Assembly (NCBI GenBank): GCA_032358165.1 | Contig: JAALGY010000031.1 | Location: 62,001-126,000 of the forward strand | Direction of reading: 5' to 3' | DNA from: Diplosphaera chodatii | Lineage: Eukaryota > Chlorophyta > Trebouxiophyceae > Prasiolales > Stichococcaceae | DNA: 64,000 bases | In this document: positions 45,246-56,500 of the stretch, in pieces | How positions within the stretch are numbered: the stretch's first letter is position 1 | How the letters are laid out: every line of letters begins with the position of its first letter | Notes under the pieces: model-generated | What the model saw: only the letters and a program-made list of their open reading frames with translations | Database searches by the model: none | Told to the model about the DNA's origin: nothing | Made by a program: the position numbers and the translations under genes

Positions 45246-46751
45246 TCACGACGAACGGAAGAAATACAGGAGGGAGATGAGGGCGTAGGTGCCAACGAGC
45301 TGCAGGCCCAGCAGCCAGTTGGAGGAGCCGTCCAGAGACACGAAGTCCGCGTGGATCACAGACAGCGTCAGGATGATGGCGGACAGGGGGTCCAGGTCCA
45401 GGGTGAAGGGGTGCCCCGTCGCCCAGCCCACCAGCACCACAGTCGGCAGCACGAAGATCGCGATCTGGATGCTGGAGCCGAGCGCGACGCCGATCGCCAG
45501 GTCCATCTTGTCCTTGGCGGCGACGAAGACCGCGGTGATGTGCTCGCACGCGTTGCCGGCGATGGGCAGCACGATCAGGCCCAGAAACTGGCGCCCGATG
45601 CCGAACTTCTCGGACACCTGCTCGATGGAGCCGGTCAGGAACTCGGAGCTGAAGGCCACGACGACGGTGATGGTGGTCAGCATGAAGGTGGCGCCGGCGA
45701 GCGACAGGCTGGGGACGTCGCCGTCCTTGTCGTCTTCATCCGAGTCCGCGCCCTCCACCACGGAGCCGCCGCCCGCCTGGCTGGCGGCGGGCGCCTCCTG
45801 CCGGTGCGTGCCCAGCTGGAAGTACAGGTATGCGCAGTACACGACGACGAGCATGACGGCGGTGCCGTGGCTGATGCTCAGCAGGTCCTGGTGGCTGAAC
45901 TCGGAGCCCGGGTACAGCTGCCGGCTGGCGGTGGGCAGCGCCAGCGCGATGCACGCCAGGAACAGCAGCGAGCACATGGCCTTGTTGACGCCCGCGTTGA
46001 AGCGTTGGGAGTGGAACTGCGTACCGCCCACCAGGAAGCAGCAGCCCAGCACAAGCAGCAGGTTGGACAGGACCGAGCCGATGAGCGACATGGCCACCAC
46101 ATCGTACAGGCCCTTGGACAGCGCCGCCAGGCTCAGGATCAGCTCCACCACGTTGCCGAATGTGGCATTGAGCAGCCCGCCGATGACGTCGCCGAAGCGC
46201 AGCGCCAGGTCCTCAGTCACCTCGCCCAGCAGCAGCGCCAGCGGCACCAGCGCCAGGAAGTTCAGGCCAAAGCGCAGGCCAGCAGACCAGCCCAGCAGCT
46301 GCGCGGCAAAGCCCAGCGGCACCGCCACCAGCAGCAGGTTCATGTAGCTGCTCATGAGCAGGCCCCAGATGGCCTTTGCATCCGCCGCCACGTCGATCGT
46401 GCCAGGCGCGTCTTGCGCCGGCTCGGATGCCGGCATGGACATGCCACTCCGCAGCGATGAGAAGGCTCGCCCATCAACAGACCGCCGCCCGCTTTCCGCG
46501 CCGTCTGGTACAGGGATGTCGGCGCTGCTGCGGGCGCACGGCTGCAGCTTGGGCAGCAGCGGCAGGGACAGGTTCCTAAGCGAGCCCTCCTCCTCGCGCG
46601 GGGTCTGCGGGTGCTCTGGTGCGGCGCCGTTCGCCACGGGGCTGCCAGGCTCGCGGCCCTCCTCGATGGTGCCGTCCGGTCCCCGCGCCGCCTGCTGCAG
46701 GCGGTACATAACCCGCAGCTTGGTGCGCGCGCGCTGCAGCGGCGTCGACAT
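45246..46751 (-). CDS. CAX: CAX-type vacuolar cation (Ca2+)/H+ exchanger, single exon, 501 residues
   Basis: Antiporter that loads Ca2+ or other divalent cations into the vacuole using the proton gradient. One uninterrupted frame from ATG (46751) to TGA (45246). The first 125 or so residues are hydrophilic and disordered, comparable to the regulatory N-terminus of plant CAX. Two pseudo-symmetric halves follow. The first has FGNVVELILSLAALSKGLYD and GSVLSNLLLVLG (near 200-235). The second has AGNACEHITAVFVAAKDKMD and GVALGSSIQIAIFVLP (near 397-430). They are joined by an acidic loop (DSDEDDKDGD, near 345) like the CAX acidic motif. About eleven hydrophobic segments are visible. It lacks introns although every other gene here is split. 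Its start faces that of the gene at 47584 across 832 bp. Confidence 0.95.
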   Translation of the reverse strand: MSTPLQRARTKLRVMYRLQQAARGPDGTIEEGREPGSPVANGAAPEHPQTPREEEGSLRNLSLPLLPKLQPCARSSADIPVPDGAESGRRSVDGRAFSSLRSGMSMPASEPAQDAPGTIDVAADAKAIWGLLMSSYMNLLLVAVPLGFAAQLLGWSAGLRFGLNFLALVPLALLLGEVTEDLALRFGDVIGGLLNATFGNVVELILSLAALSKGLYDVVAMSLIGSVLSNLLLVLGCCFLVGGTQFHSQRFNAGVNKAMCSLLFLACIALALPTASRQLYPGSEFSHQDLLSISHGTAVMLVVVYCAYLYFQLGTHRQEAPAASQAGGGSVVEGADSDEDDKDGDVPSLSLAGATFMLTTITVVVAFSSEFLTGSIEQVSEKFGIGRQFLGLIVLPIAGNACEHITAVFVAAKDKMDLAIGVALGSSIQIAIFVLPTVVLVGWATGHPFTLDLDPLSAIILTLSVIHADFVSLDGSSNWLLGLQLVGTYALISLLYFFRSS

Positions 46752-47583
46752 GGCGGCCGCCGCTGCTGTGCCGCTGCTGTGTCAGAACCCCTCCTGCTGT
46801 GCGTTGAGCTCGTCTACTGCAGGCAGAAAGGACTGTCTGATCAGAGCCGCAGCGCTTCTGCGGCCGCGATGCGAGGTTATGCTCAGGCGACGCTGGAGAC
46901 GTGTCCCGACCGCGCACAGACAAACGCGTTGAGGCCCCTGTCAGTGACTGTAAATGCCTGGAACGAATGGTCTGCTGCGTCATATGGACGTGCAAACACC
47001 AGGCAGTGCGCGACACGAAGGACTGACCAGCTGGCGCACGGGACTGGCGGGACTGTCATATCGCCGCTCGGGACTGATGAGGGTATTGACAAGCGTTTGA
47101 AATTTGGAGCTGTCAAGCTGGCATTTCTGCCAGTGAATGCACGCCTGCGCCCGAGCGAAGGCTAGCAAATACCCCTGGTGCTTACAGCGCCGTCTACCCG
47201 GCAGTTTGATGGCATGACGTTGACCCGGTGATCGTTTCGAGCACCTGGGGTGTTGACATCCGGCAGCTGGCAGCGGTCCGGAACCAGGCAGAGAGCCGGC
47301 AATGCCTGCAGCAGCACAGTGTGAGCTGTGCAACTGCTAGCAGACAGCATCAGGCCATCAAAAGGCACCGATAGCAGCTCAGCAATGCGTCTCGGCGATC
47401 GCTCCTCTCTGACCACCTCGGTGAGAACGCACAATCTGTCAGGAGTAACCGCCTGACTATACTGCATGGGAGTATCAGTCGTATCCGTCATACGACGGTC
47501 ATCTTCATGTTGCAGCTGCTGCATTGCGTTGCGTGCGAAGTGCTTGAAATGCACCACCTGTTGTTGGCTGGCTTCCGAGGCTG
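46752..47583. promoter_or_regulatory. Divergent promoter region, CAX (-) and giant protein (+)
   Basis: Holds both promoters and 5' UTRs. No clear core motif or other gene recognised. Confidence 0.45.
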
Positions 47584-50500
47584 ATGGCCCGTGCCACGCA
47601 GTACACGGTGCGCTCGCACTCGCCAATGGACGACCAGGAGAATGCCGGACAGCAGCGGCAGGCTACTGCCAAGGGCGCAGGCCGTGGCAGAGCAGCAGCG
47701 CAGCGTGCAAATGGCAGGGCCGTCAGCAGCTATGCGGCGGGGGCGGCGAGGCGAGCCCAGCAGGCAGTCAAGCCGCCTCGACCAGAGTGAGTGCACCTGA
47801 CCGATAGCATCAGCTGCTGCGGCGTTCTGCTGTTACGGGTGGAGCGTCAGGAAGGGGCGAATGCCGGCGCGAAGGCAGGATGTCGATCTCCTAGGCGCCC
47901 TGACATTTGTTGAAGCCTTGCAGATGGAACGGCAGCATTGCGCAGCCGCCGAGCCAGGACCCGATGCAGGCGGCGCGCGCGACGGTGCGGGACTCTATCC
48001 ACGGCTTCCGCCGCTCCCACGGCGGCTGGGCGTCCAACACCCCGCAGTGCGCTGCCAGCCCCATACACTGCCTGTCGCTAGTATTATGATGAAGGAGTGC
48101 CAGTGGCTGTGTCCTGTCCTTGAGACTGCCTGCTGGACTGCAAAGACAGCCTGCAGCCCTGAATCCCTGACCTGCGCGGGTGCAGCTGTAGGGTTGCCAG
48201 GCCAGCTGCAGCCCCGCCCCAGGCGCGTTCGCAGCGGGCGGACCGCACCAGCGGCGCGAGCAGCGCAGCAGCGTCGACGGACGGCCACCCTGCAGCGGCA
48301 GCGGGGCCGGGGCCCCACCGCCGCGCAGCCGTGCAGGAGGTCGTGTCGGCCAGCGGCATGGGCTGCGGCTCGGCGCTCGCGCTGCAGGGCGCCCCCCCGG
48401 CGCCGGGCCACTACTGGACCACCAGGTGGGCTTCCCAGCTGCCTCCAACACAGCCGGGCGAAGGCACAAACTCTGACACACCCGCAGAGCTGCACCTGCC
48501 GTTCAGCACACTTGCTGCAAGGATGGCTGCATACAGCACGAGCTGGAGCAGAGGCACGGTCTGGCAACGGTTGCAGCAGTTTGCCCATGTTGCGCCACCA
48601 TTTGCCGACAGCCGTGCGCCTGCACTGTGGCGCAGGAGCCAGCGGCGGGAGATGACCAGCGACTGCACGCTCGCGCTGCGCCGCAAGCAGCACACCGACG
48701 TCATAGTTCGGGTGCGGCCGTGCCCTCACACCGCCGCAATGCGCACAACCGATCATCCAGCAAGCTGCACCGGGGCAGCAGCCGGTGTGTGATGAGCCCC
48801 CGGTGGGCGCTGCAGACGCCCGAGCAGGGTCTTGCGTGGGGACAGCAAAGTGCGGCAGGTCAGTTCTGGCTGCGCCCCTCCTGCCGCAGGTGGTGTTTGC
48901 CGATCTGGTGGCCACGCCCGCGCGTGTGCGCATCAGCCACGCCCGCTCTGAGCCCGGCGCCGCCGCCGGCTACGCGCTGCTGGGCGAGGCGGCGCTCGCC
49001 GCCGGCAAAGCAGGTCAGCGGTCACGCAGGCCGCGTGTTCTGGTGGCAGGCGAATGCGATGCTTTCATGTCTACACCTGTGCAAAGCGGCCGCGGTGGCG
49101 CCAGCTCAGCAGTCGTGGCGCTGCCCTTGTCGCCACTGGCGGCGGCTGCGGCCCCCAGCAACGTGCGGATGGCCTGGTGTCTGTGTGTGCTTGCCGCGGC
49201 CATGGGCAGTGCGGCCTTCACTGTCGCTGAGCGCCGCGCCTGCGGCGACAGGCAAGCTGGCGCACAGCCTGCGGCTGGGGCCCGACCGCAGGGTGGGGCG
49301 CTACCTGCGCCTGGAGTTCAGCGGCCACCTGACTGAGGCGTCATCCGGTGGGTGGAGATGAAAACAGGTCACACATCCACATGGAATGTGGTCACATCGA
49401 AGTAGCCGTGTCACACTACGACACAGTAGTGCTATGCAGTGCGCCTGCCAGCTCAGGTCGGGCGTTGGTGCCGCATGGTCTTGTGTGGCATGTTTGCACC
49501 GAGCCAGCGGCGTTGACGGGTGGCTGCCCTTGTTGAGTGCAGGCGCGCACAAGGTGGCCAAGCTCGAGGTCACCGGCGTGCCGTTTGACCACGCCGATTC
49601 CACAGTGCGCACCCCTGTAGTGCACTGCCTAACAAAGGCGTTTCCCGTCCGCCCGCACCTCCGACACAGCACACAGCAGCCCACTGCGGCATGCCTTTCC
49701 TGCTGCTGCCGCATAGCCGTGTGCGCCAGGAACATCCTCAGCGTCCGGCGACAACACCCGGCTCATGAGTGGCGTTGTCCTGCTGCCAGCAGGAGCTGGA
49801 CCCTGCAGCGCGGCGCCCGGTGCCCGAGCTGCGCCGGTCCGCGGCACCGTCGGAAGGCCCCCCCGCAGCGGCCGGCGCCCCGGACGACGCGATGGTGAGC
49901 CGGCGGCGGGGCGGGCGCCGCGTCGCGGCCGCCTTCGAGTCCCTCGACGCCCTGGACGCCGCCCTGCGCCAGGTGCACTCTAAACCCTGGCCTCTGCAGA
50001 CCAGAACTGTCACACGTGCGAGCAGCCTCCGTGCGGCGCATGGCGCCAGAAGTTTGTCACACCCATGCAGTGGTCATGGAACACACCCGGCGCCCTGCGC
50101 GTGCCCAGATCCAGTCTGGTGCCGCGCTGCCTCGCATGCTGTCCTGTGGCCACCTTCTGGGCTCTCCAGCCAGAGCCTGAGTGCACCACACTGATGCCCT
50201 GCAGTTTGAGGCGGGGCTGAGCGCCGCCGAGGAGGCCCAGCTCGCGGAGGACATCGCGGTGCCCGTCTCGACGCAGCTGGCAGCAGTGGCGCCGCCGCCG
50301 CTGCCGCCACCGGTGCAGTCATGGGCCCAAACGAGCCCCCCGCGCAGCAGTGACGCCGGCGATGCCGTGGCTCTGGCGCCTGCAGCGCCGCCAGCGCAGC
50401 CGCTGGCAGCCGATGTCCAGGCGCCGCCGCCGCCGCACCAGCAGCAGCCCGAGGCGCGGCCGGCGGCCGACAGCCCTGTAGCGCTTGCCGGGCGCCACCC

Positions 50501-53500
50501 TGGCGGCAGCCCGACCGCCGTGATGAGCCGCGCCGACGCCGCCGCCGCGCTGCGAAGGATCGCCGGCGGCCGCGCCGGCGGCACCTCAGTCACCGCCAGC
50601 CTGCGCCTGACAGACTCTGCGGAGGCCGACCCCACCCTGCAGCAGCAGCCACAGGCACCACAGGGCCAGCTGCCGCCACGGGGTTTGCGGGCGCCGCCAG
50701 CGTACAGGCCTTCGCTGCTGGACCAGCGCCTCGCGCTGTACGGTGCCAAGCCACCTGCTGCACCATTGCAACAGGCAGAGCAGCCGCAGCAGCAGCGTGC
50801 AGAAGCTGCTGCAAGCGGTGAGCCGCGCGCTGGCCAGCAGCAGCAGCAGGAGGCTGGTGTCACTGACGAGCAGCTGGCGCTCGGCACTACGGCGCTGCCG
50901 ATGTCGCCGCCGCCGGCTGAGTCGATTGACGACGAGGGGGTTGGTGAGAGGCCAGCAGCCGCTGCGGACACTCAGGTCCAAGCAGATGCTGCCGCGAGCA
51001 GCCCGCAGGTGCAGGCGCCGCCGCCGCCGTCGCAGCCGCTGCAGCCGGCCACGCCGCCCTCGGTGCACCCGGTGGCCGCGGTCCTGCGCGAGGCGCTGAG
51101 CGCGTCCCGGGAGTTGTCGCCCGCCGCCAGCCCGCTGCAGCCCTGGATGCTGGACGCGATGTCGGGTGCGATGGTACTGTGACCAGACTGCTAGGATGTG
51201 ATGGTTCTGATCCTGATGGCAGTTGTGCATGAGCACTGCCACGGCAGCAGGAGGGCTCTGGTGCCAGCGTTGAGTGCTCTGGACCGCAGTGGCATTTTGG
51301 GAGCTCAGCCGCAACTGACACAACCGTTAGCAGTAGTGTACAGAAGTCACCTGTAGACTGTGCCAGCGCTGTCCTGCCTGCCCAATACCAGCCGAGCTGT
51401 CACCTCTCTTATCATTCCACCTCAATCTGCGCAGGGCTGGCGCCCGCCAACGCCAGCAAGGGCACGATCCTATTCGACGACCTGGGCTCGCCGCTGCCCG
51501 CTGCCCCTGGGGAGGCGGCGGCATCCAGCAGCTCGCCGCCACCGCAGGCGGCCCCGTCGCCAGTGCAGTCGCCTATGGTGCTTGGTTCCTCGCAGTTCCC
51601 GCGGCAGCCGCAGAATGCCGGTCCGCCATCGGAGGTGTGCCAAGCATCCTGGACTGCGATGGTCTTGTGGCCATCAAAGTGCTGGGGTAACTGCAGGTTG
51701 CTTGCTGGGATTGCAAGCAACACGCCCACCGCAGCCGACGCAGTCTGCATGGCAGATGTCTGACTGCAGTTGCTGGCTTCGAAAGCATTGCGGGGTCCAA
51801 AGGCATACTGACTTGCACTCTCTACTGGCCAGCTCTCCGCCTCCGCTCGTGTAAAGACCAATATGGGGTTCATATCAGTCACCGCCGTGCCACCTGCAGG
51901 ACGCCGAGCCGCAGCCCGGCACCCCCGGCGCCGCGCCCCCGGGCGCCAGCGCCAAGCGCAGCTGGAGGTCGCCCTCCCCCACCTCCACCCCGCTGTTCAG
52001 GTTCGACGCCGACGCCGGCGCCGCCGCCGCTCCCAGAGGTGCGCGCCCCCAACCCCCTTCATGCCTGCAGCTCTGCGGTCCCTGTTCTGCGGCTCCAGCC
52101 TCTGCCAAGCCTGCACGCCCACCTGATAGTCAGCTTCGAAAACGGCGGCCAGCAGTCGAAGCCGCGGCCGGCAGCAGCGTGATGTGGACCTGCTGCAGAG
52201 CTGAAGCGCCCCAAGGTGGACAGCCCGGAGGCTGGCGATGCGGGTCCGCAACCGGCAGCGGCGGCCATGGTCCCGCCGGCGCCGCCGCCGCCGCCCATCA
52301 AGTGCGACACCCCGCCGGGCAGCCCGGACGCCTCGGCGGAGGACGCCCGCGTGTCCCGGCGCCCCGACTGGTGCTTCCACCTTCATGCTTCCATCTCCAC
52401 GCTGCTCCCCTCCGTCTCTGCGTAGACTTGTCTGCTGATGCCGGCTGAGACAGGGTAGCCAGATGCTTGATGTTTGCCTGTCTGCACTCTCAAGCTTGGT
52501 TGCAGATGCTTATGGTACCAGCAGGCAGAAATCTCGTAACCTGCTTGCACCAAGGCATTTGTTGCATGTGAGCACTGGTAGCTTTGGAACAAGTTGTGCT
52601 GAATGTGATAATCGAGGTGAGGTGCTTGTCAGAAACCTGAGACCGTGCGCGTGCTGCAGGTGCGCGGCCTCTTCCGGCGGCAGCCTGGGCTGGGCGGCGG
52701 GCGCCCCAGGGCTGGACCTGCCGGGTGCCGCAGGGGGTGCCGCCACGGGCGACAGGCTGCAGACGCAGCCCGACACGACGCCGCAGGTGGGCAGACGGCT
52801 GTGAACACCTGCATGCTCCTGGATCATTATTGTGGTGTTCTATGGAAGCTGCGGTTGTTTGAATGAACTTCGGCACAGTGCCATGTTTTCACGCACTTTG
52901 TGCATCCCGCCTGCCCCGGCATCTCCACAGTCAACCTCTGCGCCCCATTCTTGTGCTGCAGGCGCTGGACTTTGGCGGCGCAGGCCCCGGAGCGGCCGGC
53001 TCGCCCACCCCGCAGCGCCCCGCGCCGCACCTGCTGAACCAGCGGCTGTGGGCGTCTGTCGACTCGCCGGACGAGGATACGCCCTACGGCATGGTGAGGT
53101 CATGCTGGTTCCGCGTCATGTCGGGCTCGGTCGTTTTGAGGAGCGCCACAAGCGTCAGGAGCTCATCTTCCAGCCTCTAGGAAGGCATAAGCCCATCTGG
53201 AGCTGCGCTGTTCGATGCTGCACTGAAGCCACGGTCGTGATGCTTTTGGACATGCTCCCCTACAGGCGGCCCTGCAGCACAGCCTCGCACGCAGCGCCAG
53301 CCGCGAGCGCAGCTGGGAGCCCTCCCCCTTCACGTGAGGCCTCAGTGCTCCCTGTAGGCTGCCGCTTGTGCTTTCTATGAAGCTGCAGCTGCCAGCAAAC
53401 GGCTGGCTGCTACCGATGGCGCCTCAAAAAGCACGCTTTCCCAGTGGCTAATAGCACCTCGCTGGTGCCTACTGAAGCATCTCCAGATGGCGATCCTGTT

Positions 53501-56500
53501 TGTCTGCAGGTGGGACAGCGTGAAGATTGCGCCGACGCCGGGCTACCACCTGACGGAACGGCCGCCGGAGGCCCTGGAGCCAGGCGCCGCCGCAGCTCAG
53601 CAGCCAACAGAGCTGCCAGAAGCGCAGCAGCTCCAGCTGCCAGCAGCGGGACCGCCGACCAGCACCCCGGCAGATGCCGACAACCCGTTCGTGGAGCACG
53701 AAACGCAGCCGCCGCCGCATCAGCAGGAGCAGGAGCGCCGGCCTGTGACGTCCGCCGCCTCGGGTGCCACGACGGCGAGCGGCGGCCGCAGCGTTCGCAG
53801 CGCGCCGCCCGTGGACCTGCTGCCCACCCCCGCGCACGCCGAAGCCAGCCCCACGCTCAGGTATTGTGACCTCCCTGCCATGGTACTCCAAGAATGCTGT
53901 AAGCTTCTCATGTGCCATGGCATCAGAAGCGTGAACGTTCTGACAATCTGGCATCCTACGCCCAGTGCAACAGTAGCGAATCCTCTGGCGGCATGTTGAG
54001 ACTGGGCAGCGAAAAATTGTACACTGGATGGAACTTTGACAAAATCGTGGCATCATCCTCTGTCTAGCAGATGGTCCAGCATCCCCGAAACAGCGGCTGT
54101 TGCACGCTCGCAGCACAGCCTATCAAAATGCCGTCATATTGAGCAAAACCTGCTGATCTGCTTGTCGACAACTGTGCGCAGGCCGTTGCCGGCAGAGGCG
54201 CCGCCGCCGCCGGCACGCGAGGAGTTTGGGCATGAGCCGCGGTCGGCTACTTCCACCTTCCAGCATGCTTCCACCCCGCCAAGCATCGCCTTCACGCAGG
54301 CGCTCAGCAGCGCAGCAAAGGCCCCGGCAGCACGCGCCGGCGGAGTGCTGCACACGGCTGCAGATGAGCCAGCGCTTCGGGAGGCTGGAGCTCCGCACTC
54401 GGAAGAGTCCCGCCGCTCCGCAGCCAGGTCCTCGGCGGCGCCGTTGGCCGGGGCGCTGTCTTCAGTGCGGTCGTCATCCTGCGCCCCCTCCTCTGCACGC
54501 AGCTTCCGCGGCTTCAGCGGCGGCGCCGCTGGCGTCGTGACGATGACGCCCCCGCAGGTCAGGCCCCACGCTAGGGTCTCAAAGGCCAGCACCACCGCAC
54601 TAGCCTGGCTCTGTTTCCTGCCATGGCACAAAGCCAACGGACCACATGCATGTGCCTCGATCACACATGCCACACACTGAGGTCTGGTACAGCACTCGCT
54701 GCGCTGCCCAGTCAGCATCGGGTTCCTCAACGCTTAGACTCTTCAGCTGGCTGTGCCCCTAAAACCCTAAACCCTGCGTCCCTGCAGGTGGCGGCGTCCC
54801 CCGCCGTGTCAGCGGCCAGCGCCACTGTCACAGCCGGATCCGATGCCAGGAGCTTCCAGCTGCCGGCGGCATCCACCCTGCAGCAGGGCAGGGCCGCCCG
54901 ACACCGGCGCGCCCGTGACGCGCCGCCTGCGTTGTCCACGGTGCCCGAGGTGCGCTCCTGTGAACACATTTTGTTGTTGATACATACATTGCACTCAACT
55001 GTTGCTGAAGCCAGGCAGCAGTTTGAGGGTCTGCCACTGTTCAGCCCCGTCTCATTGCAGCAATGTGGGCACAAAGTCGCTGGGCGGCAAGTGACGATGC
55101 GTCCCGCATGGAACCAAACGGGGTTGCCAGCGTGAAAGTGCTGCCCGCTGGCGCGGCCCTGAAAATAACAGTGGCACTGCTTGGCGCAGGTGCCGTCAGC
55201 AGCACACCTGGCGCCTGGACCCTCGCGATCAGCGGTGTACGGCCCCGGGGAGGAGTCGCCGCTGGAGATGCGGATGATGCGGCCGCTGGGAACCGCGCTG
55301 CGAGCTGCCCCAGGCCTCCTGGGTCCAGGTGCACTAACACTACAATGCTCAGTAATGGTCAGCATGCTGCAGTCAGCTGACATTGGGATAGCGGTGCTGT
55401 GTCCAGGAGGGATGACATTCTGCCAGAGGCCTCCGCTCTGGCCTCCAACCAGAGCCAAGCTCGTTGTCGGCCTGCCTACAGTGTCTGTGTGCTCTGCCAT
55501 TGATGCACATCTTCCCTCAGAGGGTGGGAGTGCGGGTGCAACTGGCCACAAACGCAACACTCCGAACACACCTGGCGAACGGGTGCAGCCACCCCTTGCA
55601 CACCTTTCCGAGCATGTCAAGAAAGCCGGCATGCCAGAACGCCGACCGACTGAGCCCACATGCAGGCGAGCTGGAGGTGCTGACGCCGAGCCCCGACCTG
55701 CCGGCGCTGGCCGCCGCCAGCCGCGCGGAGTTTGGCGCCGATGGGCCCCGCATCGCCGTGCTGGCTGCCTCCGCGGTGACGCCCCCGGATGCGCACCTGC
55801 TCAGGCCCCTGGGCGCCGGCATCCGCCACAGGTGAGCATGATGCAGCCCGTCCGTCCTGGACTCGAACAATGCCACCAAGCGGCGCCACATCACAGCCGC
55901 GCAACAGTGGTGGCAGCCAAGCACGTGGTGCACTGTATGGTACTGACGGCCAAGCTTCTGCTGCGACTTGCTGCCAGCAGGTGCCAGACGCAGAGCTGGC
56001 TTATCCTCCAGAGTTCGGCAAAGTCTGGCTCATGCCTGATGCTTGGCCCAGGGCCAGCCTGCTGACGTGTCTGGACGCATTCTGCTGCAGGGGGTTCGAC
56101 GAGGTGCAAGGCACTCGGTCAGCGCCAGCATCCCCAACGCACGGCCTCGCCAGGCAGTGGGGGCAGGACCAAGAAGCGCCCGCGCTGCGACCAATAGACG
56201 ACATCGGCACCCACCACCACTTTTCAGATCCGGGTAGACCCTTCGGCACCTGTATTGGATGAGCTTATATGCTTTCCCGATGGCACCCCCATCTCGTATG
56301 CAGCTTTGCACCCGCGGCATGCAGCGCGCAGAGTCCCATTGCAAGCAGCTCCACCACTGGCAGCACTGTCGTCTCCACACCCTGTGCTCACAGTCATGCT
56401 GCCACATCCCGAGCCGAGCTACCATTGCTGAGCTGCATATCCACGTCAGGCATGCCACATTTACGATCACTGGGGTGCAGGTGCGTTGGCGGCGGCGGCC

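Noticed and set aside
45057..46460. 467-residue plus-strand frame
   Set aside because: Antisense to the CAX exchanger; composition is that of a reverse-frame shadow.
50057..50971. 304-residue minus-strand frame
   Set aside because: Shadow of the large 50205-51165 exon of the giant-protein gene.
54727..55659. 310-residue minus-strand frame
   Set aside because: Spans exons and introns of the giant-protein gene on the other strand without any domain.
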